DNA of 64,000 nt, from positions 124,001 through 188,000 of the forward strand of contig CAYQMN010000003.1 of assembly GCA_964418695.1 (NCBI GenBank). The letters are read 5' to 3'. Both the position numbers and the translations under genes were made by a program. Shown one piece after another: positions 8,626 to 16,739 of this stretch. The notes beneath the pieces were generated by a model. It saw only the letters and a list, made by a program, of their open reading frames with translations, ran no database searches and had not been told where the DNA came from. Positions within the stretch are counted from its first letter, which is position 1. Each line of letters opens with the position of its first letter. Origin of the DNA: Prado023 sp964418695 (GTDB taxonomy: Bacteria; Actinomycetota; Actinomycetes; S36-B12; CAIYMF01).

Positions 8626-8695
8626 ACGCAGTCCGGCGTCCCCAGTGCCGTGAGGCCTTGGCGGGCTCGATCGGCGGGAGTCGCATCCCGGGTCG

Positions 8696-8701
8696 TACGC
8701 T
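8696..8701 (+). promoter_or_regulatory. -10 box (TACGCT), leaderless, for the TetR regulator
   Basis: TACGCT ends 6 nt before the GTG at 8708. Confidence 0.65.
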
Positions 8702-8707
8702 GACCGG

Positions 8708-9745
8708 GTGCCTGACGAGACCCGCGACGCCCTGCTCTCCGTCGCTCGCGACATCATCGACCGCCGGGGGTACGTCGGGCTGTCGATGAAGACCGCCGCC
8801 GCTGCCGCCGGGATCACGCCCGAGGTCGCGCGGCGCTACTACGAGAACCGCGACGCGCTCCTGGCGGCGGCCCTCAAGCTGCCCTCGGACCCGATGCACG
8901 CCATCCCCACCCTGGTCGCCCCTGGGCTCGAGGGGATGGGCGAGCGCATCGTGCGCTACTCGCTGGACATCCTCAAGGACCCGCAGTCCCGCGAGGACCT
9001 CATCTCCCTGGCCAAGACCGGGGTCACCGCAGGTCAGGCCACCTCGGGGGTGCAGGAGCTGCTCGAGACCGCCGTGGTCGACCGGATGGCCGGGATCATC
9101 GGGGTGCCCGACGCGCGGATGCGGGCGAACCTGGTCACCAGCTACCTCATCGGGATCGCGACCACCCGCTACGCCATGCGCCTGGAGCCGATCGCCTCGG
9201 CCAGCGAGGAGGACGTCGTGCGGATGGTCGCCCCGGTCGTCCAGGATCTGCTGGACCCGCGCAGGCCGCTTCCGGGAGCAAAGCCCAAGCCTGCCAAGGA
9301 AGCCAAAGACACCAAGGCCGCCAAGGCCGCCCAACCGGCGAAGGAGTCGGCGGCCGATACGCCGGTGCCGCCGCGCCCCGATGCCTGGGCACCGCGCTCG
9401 GTCCCGGACTTCGACCCTGACCCCACCGCGTCCAAGATCGACGCGGGCGCCGGGTCGGGATCGACGCGAGGCGCCGGCTCCGCGTCCGGCTCGCACAAGC
9501 CGACCTCCGGCTCGCGGAGCGGCAGCGCCCGCTCGTCGACCGCCAGCTCGCGGAGCGGCAGCTCCCGCTCGCCGGCCACCGGCTCCCGCTCGTCGACCGG
9601 GGGCACCCGGCGCTCGGGGACCACGCCGGTGCCGCCGCGGCCCAGCACCGGGTCCGAGCCCAAGCCCCGGCATGCGGCCGTCCCCGAGCCGCCCAGCGGC
9701 GAGGTTCCCGAGGCCGCCCGGGAGCCCGACGCCGAGACCGAGTGA
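8708..9745 (+). CDS. TetR-family transcriptional regulator with disordered C-terminal tail
   Basis: 345 aa. The N-terminal HTH (LLSVARDIIDRRGYVGLSMK followed by AAAAAGITPEVARRYYENRD, about residues 7-50) is a TetR DNA-binding domain, and a helical ligand domain follows to about residue 185. The last 160 residues are unlike a normal TetR protein: first Lys/Ala-rich (KPKPAKEAKDTKAAKAAQ), then Ser/Arg/Gly repeats (SGSRSGSARSSTASSRSGSS) and a Pro-rich acidic end. The tail may add non-specific DNA affinity. Its target is unknown; the 51-bp palindrome upstream is one candidate. Confidence 0.85.
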   Translation: MPDETRDALLSVARDIIDRRGYVGLSMKTAAAAAGITPEVARRYYENRDALLAAALKLPSDPMHAIPTLVAPGLEGMGERIVRYSLDILKDPQSREDLISLAKTGVTAGQATSGVQELLETAVVDRMAGIIGVPDARMRANLVTSYLIGIATTRYAMRLEPIASASEEDVVRMVAPVVQDLLDPRRPLPGAKPKPAKEAKDTKAAKAAQPAKESAADTPVPPRPDAWAPRSVPDFDPDPTASKIDAGAGSGSTRGAGSASGSHKPTSGSRSGSARSSTASSRSGSSRSPATGSRSSTGGTRRSGTTPVPPRPSTGSEPKPRHAAVPEPPSGEVPEAAREPDAETE

Positions 9746-9811
9746 GCCCGGGGCATCACACCGGGCCAGCCCCCAAGCCCTGCCCCAAGCTCTCCGGAGC
9801 CCGCGCGAAAG

Positions 9812-10960
9812 CTAGCCCTCCTGCAGGGCCGTGGTCACCTCGAGGGTGGCGGCCTTGTCGACCAGCCCCAGCTGCCAGGCCGCGGTCGCGGCCTCGGCTG
9901 CATCCCCCGCGTAGTACATGGGGATCCCGTCCTCCTCGCGCAGCTTGACCGCGCGGGCGGCGACCTCCTCGCTGCGCTCGGGCAGATGCGATCCGACGTA
10001 GACCAGGAAGATCGCCTTGACCCGCCCCGGGTGCTCGCGGGCCATCAGCTCGTACGTCTCCGGATCGCCCTGACCGACGTCGCCGATGAGGATGAACTCC
10101 AGCTCCGGGTTGGCCTTGAACAGGTTGCGGATCGTCTGGCGCTTGTGCTCGCGACCGTCGCGCATCAGGCGCTCCGAGTTGGGGCTCCAGTCGGTCAGGA
10201 ACAGCGGCCCGCGCGGGAACCGGTGCATGTTCAGGAAGGCCACGAGGTAGTCGTAGTAGTTCCAGGTGCCGGTGGAGACGTAGAAGAACGGGGTCTGGGA
10301 GCTCCCGTCGGGGCCGCGCGTGATGGCGGCGTAGAACGCGGCCATGCCCGGCACCGGCGTGCGATCGGCCACGTCGTAGAGCAGCGAGCGGACCAGCGGC
10401 ACCGTCCAGGACTGGGTCAGCCCGGTCTTCAGCACGGTGTCGTCGATGTCGGAGACGACGGCCAGCCCACCGGCTGGATCGGGGACGAAGATCCGCCCGA
10501 TCGTGTGCGGGATCGAGACCCCGTCGGGCAGCGAGTCGATGTCCAGGACGTGCCAGCCCGGCGCGAGCTCGAGGGGGATCCGGATGTCGAAGAACCCCAG
10601 CTCGTCGCTGGTGAACTCCTGGGACACCCCGCCGATGGTGACCTGGATCGTCACGTCGGCGATCCCGAGCACCCAGAACCGGCGCAGGTTCGCCTTGAGG
10701 GTCGCGCCGGTGCCCAGCTCGTTCTCCCCGGCGCTGAAGACGGGCTTCTCCACCGCCCGTGCGGTCAGCCGGACTACGCCGTCGTCGTACCAGCCGCGGA
10801 AGGCGACGACCACGGTGGGTCGCATGGAGCGGCGGGTCCGCTTGAACTGGACCCGGCCGTACTTGACGCCGTCGTTGACGGTGTTCACCACACCGACCCA
10901 GTCGACCGCCTCGATGGTCCGCGACACCATCGACGCCCCCGGAATGGAACCCAGGTCCAC
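9812..10960 (-). CDS. App1-family phosphatase (phosphatidate phosphatase-like)
   Basis: 382 aa. The C-terminal half holds the HAD-type catalytic motif SDIDDTVLKTG and later GPLFLTDWSPNSER and FILIGDVGQGDPETY, as in the App1/DUF2183 lipid-phosphatase family (yeast App1p is a phosphatidate phosphatase). The N-terminal half is a beta-rich domain typical of bacterial members (VVVAFRGWYDDG). No signal peptide, so cytosolic or membrane-peripheral. GTG 10960 has GGAGGT just upstream and a TAGCCT box near 10985-10990. Convergent with the TetR gene. Substrate in this organism is inferred only. Confidence 0.88.
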   Translation of the reverse strand: MDLGSIPGASMVSRTIEAVDWVGVVNTVNDGVKYGRVQFKRTRRSMRPTVVVAFRGWYDDGVVRLTARAVEKPVFSAGENELGTGATLKANLRRFWVLGIADVTIQVTIGGVSQEFTSDELGFFDIRIPLELAPGWHVLDIDSLPDGVSIPHTIGRIFVPDPAGGLAVVSDIDDTVLKTGLTQSWTVPLVRSLLYDVADRTPVPGMAAFYAAITRGPDGSSQTPFFYVSTGTWNYYDYLVAFLNMHRFPRGPLFLTDWSPNSERLMRDGREHKRQTIRNLFKANPELEFILIGDVGQGDPETYELMAREHPGRVKAIFLVYVGSHLPERSEEVAARAVKLREEDGIPMYYAGDAAEAATAAWQLGLVDKAATLEVTTALQEG

Positions 10961-11099
10961 GCGCCACCTCCCTGCTCGCCCGTCAGGCTAGCCGCCGCGG
11001 ACGGCTCGCGGCGCGGTGATGCGCGTTGCCCGCACATCGTCGAGGGTCAGCCACGGAGGATGCTCGCGGCGTAGCCTTCGGCCCAAGGAGGGCTCTTCC

Positions 11100-12020
11100 A
11101 TGGTGGATGTCAGTGCGGTGACCCGGGTGTTCTCAGGCCGACCGACCTTCCCGTCGGCAGTCGGCAGGCTGCCGGTGGCGCGCAGCGGTGCCGCGCCGTT
11201 CGTGGCCGGGGAGTCCGTGACCGACGCGGTCGAGGCGGTGGGCGAGCTGGCCAGCGAGGGCTTCGCGGCCTCGCTGCTGTACCTGGCCGACACCGAGACG
11301 GAGGTCGCGGCGCGGTTGGTCCAGCTCCAGCTGATCGACGCGCTGGCCGCCCACGACCTGGGCAGCGGCACCGACCTGACGGTGGATCTCGCGCATCTGG
11401 GTCTGGGCAGGGCCGACCTCGGCCGCGTGCGCGACGACGTGGCCGCGATCTGCACCGCGGCCAGCGCCGAGGGGATCACCGTCACCCTGGCCGGTCTGGG
11501 TCGGTCCTCGATCGAGAGTGCGCTGTCGCTGCGCGAGGAGCTCGCCGACGACTTCCCGGACCTCGGGGTCACGTTGGCTGCGCACTTGACCCGCACCGAG
11601 GGCGACTGCCTGGACCTGGCGGCCGTGGGCGCACGGGTTCGGCTGTTCAAGCGAGAGGCGCACGAGGGCACCGGCGTGGCCTTCACCAAGCCGCACGACG
11701 TCGACCTGTCCTACGTGCGCTGCCTGCGCATCCTGCTGCAGGGTGGCGCGCGCACGGTCGTGGCCACGCACGACTCCCGGCTGCTGGAGATCGCCCAGGC
11801 GCTGGCCGGGCACGGCGTCGGCGAGGAGGGGCACTGCAGCTTCCAGTTCCGTCGCGGGATCACCCCCGGGCTGGCCCAGCAGGTGCTGGCGGCCGGCGAG
11901 TCGGTGAGCATCCTGCTGCCGTTCGGCCCGGCCTGGGCCGACTACGTGTCCACCCGCATCTCGTTCACGCCGATCTCGGCCGGCAAGGCCCTGCGCTCCG
12001 CGGTGGGCAGGGCCCAGTGA
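11100..12020 (+). CDS. Proline dehydrogenase family protein (divergent)
   Basis: 306 aa, the length of monofunctional actinobacterial PRODH, an FAD enzyme that oxidises proline to pyrroline-5-carboxylate. Visible landmarks: LAGLGRSSIESALSLREEL, RVRLFKREAHEG, TVVATHDSRLLEIA and FQFRRGI. The C-terminal motif that normally carries the paired arginines binding proline (YVPYG..W..Y..RR) reads LLPFGPAWADYVSTRISF here, so one Arg of the pair seems lost and activity or substrate may differ. AAGGAGG lies 8 nt before the ATG, with a TAGCCT box at 11072-11077. Overlaps proC by 4 nt, so both act in proline metabolism. Confidence 0.8.
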   Translation: MVDVSAVTRVFSGRPTFPSAVGRLPVARSGAAPFVAGESVTDAVEAVGELASEGFAASLLYLADTETEVAARLVQLQLIDALAAHDLGSGTDLTVDLAHLGLGRADLGRVRDDVAAICTAASAEGITVTLAGLGRSSIESALSLREELADDFPDLGVTLAAHLTRTEGDCLDLAAVGARVRLFKREAHEGTGVAFTKPHDVDLSYVRCLRILLQGGARTVVATHDSRLLEIAQALAGHGVGEEGHCSFQFRRGITPGLAQQVLAAGESVSILLPFGPAWADYVSTRISFTPISAGKALRSAVGRAQ

Positions 12021-12889
12021 GCCAGCCGGCGGGCGGCGCGACCGGAGGCGAGCCCGGCCAGGTTTCGCGAAGCGCGCCCGGCACTTCACCCCGCGTGCCC
12101 GGTGTCGTCGCGTTCGTCGGCGCTGGTCAGATGGGGCAGGCGATCCTGCGCGGCCTGCTGGAGGCCGGGCACCCGACCGGCCGGATCGTCGTCGCCGAGC
12201 CCGACCCTGTGACCTCCGCCCACGTGCGTGTCAAGCTCAACGTCGAGGTCCGACCGGCCGCCGAGGCGGTGCGCGAGGCCGGTCTGGTCGTGGTGGCGGT
12301 GAAGCCCCACCATGTGGTGGGCGTGCTGCAGGACATCGCCGGGTCGCTGCCCGCTGAGGCCACGGTCGTCTCCATCGCGGCCGGGGTCAGCCTGGACGTG
12401 CTCTCGGCCCACCTGCCCGACGGTCAGCCGGTCATCCGCGTGATGCCCAACACCCCGGCGCTGGTGGGTCAGGCGATGTCGGTGATGTCGCCGGCGCCGG
12501 GCTGCCCGCCGCACTCGATCGACCAGGCGCACCACCTGCTCTCGCTGATCGGTCAGGTGCGGTCGGTGCCCGAGAGCCAGCAGGACGCGGTGACCGCGGT
12601 CAGCGGGTCCGGGCCGGCGTACGTCTTCTACGTCGCCGAGGCGATGATCGAGGCGGGCGTGCAGCTGGGGCTTCCGCGGGGGCTGGCGCACGACCTGGCC
12701 GTGCAGACCCTGGTCGGCGCCTCGGCGATGCTGCAAGGGCAGACGCATCCGAGCCAGCTGCGCGAGAACGTGACCTCCCCCGGCGGCACGACCGCGGCCG
12801 CACTGCACGAGCTGGACGCCAGCGCGGTCCGGGCAGCGTTCGCCCGAGCGATGGCGGCCTGTGCCAAGCGCTCCGCCGAGCTGGGGTAG
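12017..12889 (+). CDS. proC: Pyrroline-5-carboxylate reductase
   Basis: 290 aa. Last step of proline synthesis: NAD(P)H reduction of pyrroline-5-carboxylate. Rossmann motif FVGAGQMGQAIL near the start, VVAVKPHHV, VIRVMPNTPALVGQ, and the C-terminal signature region ending SPGGTTAAALHELD, all diagnostic for ProC. The GTG start overlaps the preceding stop (GTGA), so the gene is translationally coupled to the proline dehydrogenase-like gene. The pairing of an oxidising and a reducing enzyme of the same couple in one operon is notable. Confidence 0.96.
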   Translation: MSQPAGGATGGEPGQVSRSAPGTSPRVPGVVAFVGAGQMGQAILRGLLEAGHPTGRIVVAEPDPVTSAHVRVKLNVEVRPAAEAVREAGLVVVAVKPHHVVGVLQDIAGSLPAEATVVSIAAGVSLDVLSAHLPDGQPVIRVMPNTPALVGQAMSVMSPAPGCPPHSIDQAHHLLSLIGQVRSVPESQQDAVTAVSGSGPAYVFYVAEAMIEAGVQLGLPRGLAHDLAVQTLVGASAMLQGQTHPSQLRENVTSPGGTTAAALHELDASAVRAAFARAMAACAKRSAELG

Positions 12890-12915
12890 CGGCCCCGCCG
12901 CAAGGCCGCCCCGTC

Positions 12916-12934
12916 GGTCGAGCTCGTCGAGACC
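12916..12934. repeat. Dispersed 19-bp repeat, copy 3
   Basis: GGTCGAGCTCGTCGAGACC, identical to the copy at 55428-55446, between the convergent proC and ktrA ends. Confidence 0.7.
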
Positions 12935-12952
12935 CGTGCCGGCCGCTGCGGA

Positions 12953-13618
12953 TCAGAGCAGCAGCTGGCCGATCTCGTCCTCCGGGCCGCACGCGACCAG
13001 GACGTCGTGGTGGCCCACGATGAGGTCCGGGTGGGCCAGCTCGGGCATGTTGCGACCGCGCCGGGAGACCCCCATCACGAGGATGCCGCGCTCGTTCAGC
13101 TCGCGGAGGTCACCCAGCCGCTTGCCGACCATGTGGTCGTGCACGGGCAGGCCGGCGTAGGCCAGCCCGTCGATGGTGGGGACGTACTCGGTGCGGTGCC
13201 CGGCCAGCGTGTGCGCGAGCCGGCGGCCGACCTCCAGCTCGGGGAAGACCACGTCGCTGATGCCGATCTTGCGCAGGATGCGCGCCTGCTGGGCGCTGAC
13301 CGCCTTGGCCCAGATCTCGGGGATGTGGAAGTTGTCCTTGAGCACCAGCGCGCAGACCAGCGAGGACTGCACGTCCGAGCCGATCGCCACCACCGCGCGC
13401 GTGTACTCGCCGACCCCGAGCTGCGCGAGTGCCTCCCGGTTGGTCACGTCGGCCTCGACGGCCATCGAGACGTTCGGGCTGATCTCGCGGACCGCCTCCG
13501 GGTCGCGGTCGATGGCCAGCACCTCGACGCCCTCGCGGGTCAGGGCCATGCACAGGGCACGGCCGAACAGCCCCAGACCCAGCACGACGACGGGCTCGCG
13601 GTTCACTTGGGCGACCAT
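12953..13618 (-). CDS. ktrA: Potassium uptake regulatory subunit, KtrA/TrkA type
   Basis: 221 aa, one RCK unit (TrkA proper has two). RCK_N with Rossmann motif VLGLGLFGRALC (about 12-23) and an acidic nucleotide-ribose residue in LAIDRDPEAV; RCK_C from about 140 (LPVHDHMVGKRLGDLRELN). RCK_C of KtrA-type proteins is a known c-di-AMP receptor, relevant with disA nearby. It forms the cytosolic gating ring for the pore subunit encoded 24 nt upstream, in the same operon. Confidence 0.93.
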   Translation of the reverse strand: MVAQVNREPVVVLGLGLFGRALCMALTREGVEVLAIDRDPEAVREISPNVSMAVEADVTNREALAQLGVGEYTRAVVAIGSDVQSSLVCALVLKDNFHIPEIWAKAVSAQQARILRKIGISDVVFPELEVGRRLAHTLAGHRTEYVPTIDGLAYAGLPVHDHMVGKRLGDLRELNERGILVMGVSRRGRNMPELAHPDLIVGHHDVLVACGPEDEIGQLLL

Positions 13619-13642
13619 GGTCAGATCCTCTCGCCTCTTGGC

Positions 13643-15271
13643 CTATCCGATCATCGGGCGGCCCTCGGGGAGCCGGAACTCGCTGGAAGAGCCGCGCATC
13701 GTCAGCGACGAGGCCAGGGTCAGCGGCCCGACCCGGCCCAGGAACATCAGGGCGATGACCAGCACCTGCGCACCGACGGGCAGGTGTGGGGTCAGGTTCG
13801 CCGAGAGCCCCACGGTGGCCAGGGCGGAGATCACCTCGAACAGCGCGGCGTCCAGTGCGACGTCGGCCAGCCAGGTCAGCGCCATCGTGCCGGCCACGAC
13901 AGCGGCCATGCTGACCATGACCACGGCGATGGCCACGCGCACGGTGCTGTCCGGGATCCGCCGGTCCAGGGCGGCCACGTCGCGGTGCCCGCGGACCTCG
14001 GCCATCACGGCGACGATCAGGACCACGATCGTGGTGATCTTGACGCCGCCGCCCGTGCTGCCCGACCCCGCGCCGATGAACATGAGCACATCCGTGAGGA
14101 ACCGGGTGGCCGGGCGCACCTGCTCGTAGTCCACCGAGTTGAAGCCGGCGGTCCGCGGCGTGACGCCGCCGGTGAAGACCGACTGGAGCACCTTGTGCAG
14201 GATGTTCAGCGGCCCGAGCGTCTTGGGGTTGGCCCACTCGAACAGCGCCACGCCGACGCTGCCCAGCAGGATCGCCAGCCCGGTGCCGACCAGCATCAGC
14301 CGGGTGTGCAGCGAGACCGGGACCGGATTGCGCAGCCCAAGCCGCTCGGGATGCACGTCGCCCACCCGGTACCGGCTGCGCCGCGCGAGCTCCTGACCGC
14401 GCGCGGTGATCGCCTCGACGTCCATGACCGTGCGCTTGCGGCGCCGGGGAAGCAGCCCGCGATGCCCGGTGGCGCGCGAGACGATCTCGGCGATCACCAG
14501 GAAGCCCAGGCCGCCCAGCACGATCGCCACGGCGATCGGGGCGAGGATGAAGAAGTCCTGGCCGGTGGTCATCAGCGAGTCCGAGGTCAGCGCGAAGCCG
14601 GCGTTGTTGAACGCGCTGATCGAGTGGAACAGGCCCCACCAGGCCGCGCTGCCCAGGGACATGTCATGGGCGGTCCAGAACCTCAGCGTGAGCAGCGCCG
14701 CGACGGACACCTCCACCACGACCGTCACCGCGAGCAGGGTGGCCAGGACGTTGCGCACGTCACCGGGTGTCATCGCCCCGGTCTCGGCCTGGGTGGCCAG
14801 CCGGGAGTTCGAGCCCAGCCGGCGGTGCAGCAGCAGGATCCACAGCGTGCCCAGCGCCTGGATGCCGAAGCCGCCGACCTGGATGAGCAGCAGGATCGTG
14901 ACCTGCCCGAGGGTCGTCCAGTGGGTCGCCGGATCCAGCACGTTCAGCCCGGTCACGCACACCGCGCTGGTGGCCGTGAACGCCGCGGCGACCAGCGGCG
15001 TGCGCCCGCCGCCGGCCTGCATCCCGGGCAGCATCAGCAGGACGGTCCCGATGCAGACCAGGGTGAGGAAGGAGAGCACGACGGTGCGCGCCGGCGACCG
15101 GCGCTCCAGCCGGGACTGGCCGGGCTTGGACCGCGCGACCACCTCGGAGCGTCGTGCCGCGGGCAGGTAGTCCGACCAGTCGTCGCGGTCCAGGCGCTCC
15201 TCCAGCCGCCGCTCGCGCCGCGCCCGGGACATGCGCATGCGCGGCTCGTTGTGCACGCGACGCTCCGGCAT
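13643..15271 (-). CDS. ktrB: Potassium uptake transmembrane subunit, KtrB/TrkH type
   Basis: 542 aa. Four M1-P-M2 repeats, each with a selectivity-filter glycine: TSAVCVTGLN, SAFNNAGFAL, TPRTAGFNSV and ALATVGLSA. An arginine-rich cytoplasmic N-terminus of about 60 residues (RARRERRLEERLDRDDW) is longer than usual. The stretch GSGSTGGGVKI between repeats 3 and 4 is the known intramembrane gating loop. ATG 15271 is set by a TACCCT box ending 7 nt upstream on the minus strand. Cotranscribed with ktrA. Confidence 0.95.
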   Translation of the reverse strand: MPERRVHNEPRMRMSRARRERRLEERLDRDDWSDYLPAARRSEVVARSKPGQSRLERRSPARTVVLSFLTLVCIGTVLLMLPGMQAGGGRTPLVAAAFTATSAVCVTGLNVLDPATHWTTLGQVTILLLIQVGGFGIQALGTLWILLLHRRLGSNSRLATQAETGAMTPGDVRNVLATLLAVTVVVEVSVAALLTLRFWTAHDMSLGSAAWWGLFHSISAFNNAGFALTSDSLMTTGQDFFILAPIAVAIVLGGLGFLVIAEIVSRATGHRGLLPRRRKRTVMDVEAITARGQELARRSRYRVGDVHPERLGLRNPVPVSLHTRLMLVGTGLAILLGSVGVALFEWANPKTLGPLNILHKVLQSVFTGGVTPRTAGFNSVDYEQVRPATRFLTDVLMFIGAGSGSTGGGVKITTIVVLIVAVMAEVRGHRDVAALDRRIPDSTVRVAIAVVMVSMAAVVAGTMALTWLADVALDAALFEVISALATVGLSANLTPHLPVGAQVLVIALMFLGRVGPLTLASSLTMRGSSSEFRLPEGRPMIG

Positions 15272-15278
15272 GGCCGAC

Positions 15279-15284
15279 AGGGTA
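15279..15284 (-). promoter_or_regulatory. -10 box (TACCCT), leaderless, for ktrBA
   Basis: Minus-strand TACCCT ends 7 nt before the ATG at 15271. Divergent from the box at 15339. Confidence 0.6.
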
Positions 15285-15338
15285 GGCAGAGTGCCCCGAT
15301 CACGCCCCGCTGAGCCGGGACGCAGCGACCTGCGGGTC

Positions 15339-15344
15339 TAGGTT
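15339..15344 (+). promoter_or_regulatory. -10 box (TAGGTT), leaderless, for acuC
   Basis: TAGGTT ends 6 nt before the GTG at 15351. Confidence 0.6.
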
Positions 15345-15350
15345 GGAGTT

Positions 15351-16547
15351 GTGAAGCTCCCGTACGCCGTCGTCACTGACTCGTCGCTGACGAGCTACGA
15401 CTTCGGGCGCGGTCATCCGCTGGCCCCGATCCGAGTGCAGCTGGCCTGGGCGCTGGCCCAGCACCTGGGCCTGCTGGACGGCGAGGACATCCGGCTCCTG
15501 GACCAGGTCCCCACCGCCCCCGACGACCTGCTGCTGGCGATCCACGAGCGCGAGTACGTGGAGGCGGTGCGCGCGGCCAGCGAGTCCGGTCATGCTCCGG
15601 ACGCCCAGTGGGGGATGGGCACCGCGGACGTCCCGGTGTTCCTGGGGATGCACGAGGCCTCCCAGCACATCTGCGGCGCCACGCTGGCCGCAGTCCAGGA
15701 GGTCTACAACGGTCGTGCCGCGCACGGGGTGAACATCGCCGGCGGCCTGCACCACGCGATGCCCGACCGGGCGGCCGGCTTCTGCGTCTACAACGACGTC
15801 GCGGTGGGCATCCGCTGGCTGCTCGACCAGGGCGTCGAGCGGATCGCCTACCTGGACGTGGACGCCCATCACGGCGACGGCGTGCAGGCCGCCTTCTTCC
15901 ACGATCCGCGCGTGCTCACCGTCAGCATCCACGAGAGCGGGCGGACGCTGTTCCCGGGAACCGGCTTCGCCCATGAGGTGGGGGGCCGGGGCGCGGAGGG
16001 CTCGGTGGTGAACATCGCGCTGCCGGCCGGTGTGAGCGACAACCAGTGGCTGCGCGCCTACCACGCGGTCGTGCCCGACGTCATCGAGGCGTTCGGCCCG
16101 CAGTTCCTGATCTCCCAGCACGGCTGCGACTCGCACGCCGAGGATCCGCTGACCCACCTGATGCTCAGCGTGGACGGCCAGCGCACGGTCGCCTCGTCGA
16201 TCCACCGGATGGCCCACCGCCTGGCCCACGGCAACTGGGTGGCGGTCGGCGGCGGCGGCTACGAGTGGGTCGACGTGGTGCCCCGGACCTGGGCACACCT
16301 GATCGGCGAGGTGGTGCACCGGCCGGTCGCGCCGCGCACCCCGATCCCGGAGGAGTACCGGGCGCTGGTCGAGGAGATCTTCGGTCGCCCCGGTCCCGAG
16401 CTGATGACCGAGGGCTTCGACCCGTGGGCCAAGCCGTTCGTGCGCAGCTACACCCCGGAGAGCCCGCTGGATCGGGCGATCATGGCCAGCCGCGAGGCGG
16501 TGTTCCCGTACTGGGGGCTGGTGGCCGACCCGTACGGCGCGATGTAG
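15351..16547 (+). CDS. acuC: Histone-deacetylase superfamily protein AcuC
   Basis: 398 aa. Class I HDAC-like zinc deacetylase; AcuC reverses lysine acetylation, classically on acetyl-CoA synthetase. Signature parts: NIAGGLHHAMPDRAAGFC with the HH catalytic pair, YLDVDAHHGDGVQ with zinc ligands D and H, and GGGGYEW with the catalytic tyrosine. An extension of about 70 residues follows the catalytic core. Leaderless GTG start. Monocistronic between ktrB and the bS22 gene. Confidence 0.92.
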   Translation: MKLPYAVVTDSSLTSYDFGRGHPLAPIRVQLAWALAQHLGLLDGEDIRLLDQVPTAPDDLLLAIHEREYVEAVRAASESGHAPDAQWGMGTADVPVFLGMHEASQHICGATLAAVQEVYNGRAAHGVNIAGGLHHAMPDRAAGFCVYNDVAVGIRWLLDQGVERIAYLDVDAHHGDGVQAAFFHDPRVLTVSIHESGRTLFPGTGFAHEVGGRGAEGSVVNIALPAGVSDNQWLRAYHAVVPDVIEAFGPQFLISQHGCDSHAEDPLTHLMLSVDGQRTVASSIHRMAHRLAHGNWVAVGGGGYEWVDVVPRTWAHLIGEVVHRPVAPRTPIPEEYRALVEEIFGRPGPELMTEGFDPWAKPFVRSYTPESPLDRAIMASREAVFPYWGLVADPYGAM

Positions 16548-16637
16548 CGCACCGCCGGTCGGCGACCGGTCAGGATGGGCGATCCGCCGCGGGTACCATG
16601 GGCGCGCTCGTCAGTCATCTTTCGTGAGGATCGTTCC

Positions 16638-16736
16638 GTGGGCTCTGTCATCAAGAAGCGTCGCAAGCGCATGGCCAAGAAGAAGCACCGCAAGCTTCTG
16701 AAGAAGACCCGCGTTCAGCGCCGCAACTCGAAGTAG
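16638..16736 (+). CDS. Small ribosomal subunit protein bS22 (AURKAIP1/COX24 domain)
   Basis: 32 aa: starts MGSVIKKRRKRMAKKKHR and ends VQRRNSK, more than half Lys/Arg. It is nearly identical in pattern to the 33-aa mycobacterial protein (Rv0500B) seen as bS22 in the mycobacterial 30S subunit. GTG start with GAGGA 7 nt upstream and a TACCAT -10 candidate at 16594-16599. The epimerase gene starts 3 nt after its stop, as Rv0500B precedes Rv0501. Easily missed because of its size. Confidence 0.93.
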   Translation: MGSVIKKRRKRMAKKKHRKLLKKTRVQRRNSK

Positions 16737-16739
16737 CCC

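Noticed and set aside
9746..9766. GCCCGG/CCGGGC hairpin after the TetR gene as a terminator
   Set aside because: Only six base pairs with a 9-nt loop; expected by chance in this GC content.
13007..15313. Plus-strand frame of 768 codons antisense to ktrA/ktrB
   Set aside because: Composition of a codon-bias shadow; KtrA and KtrB motifs are unambiguous on the minus strand.
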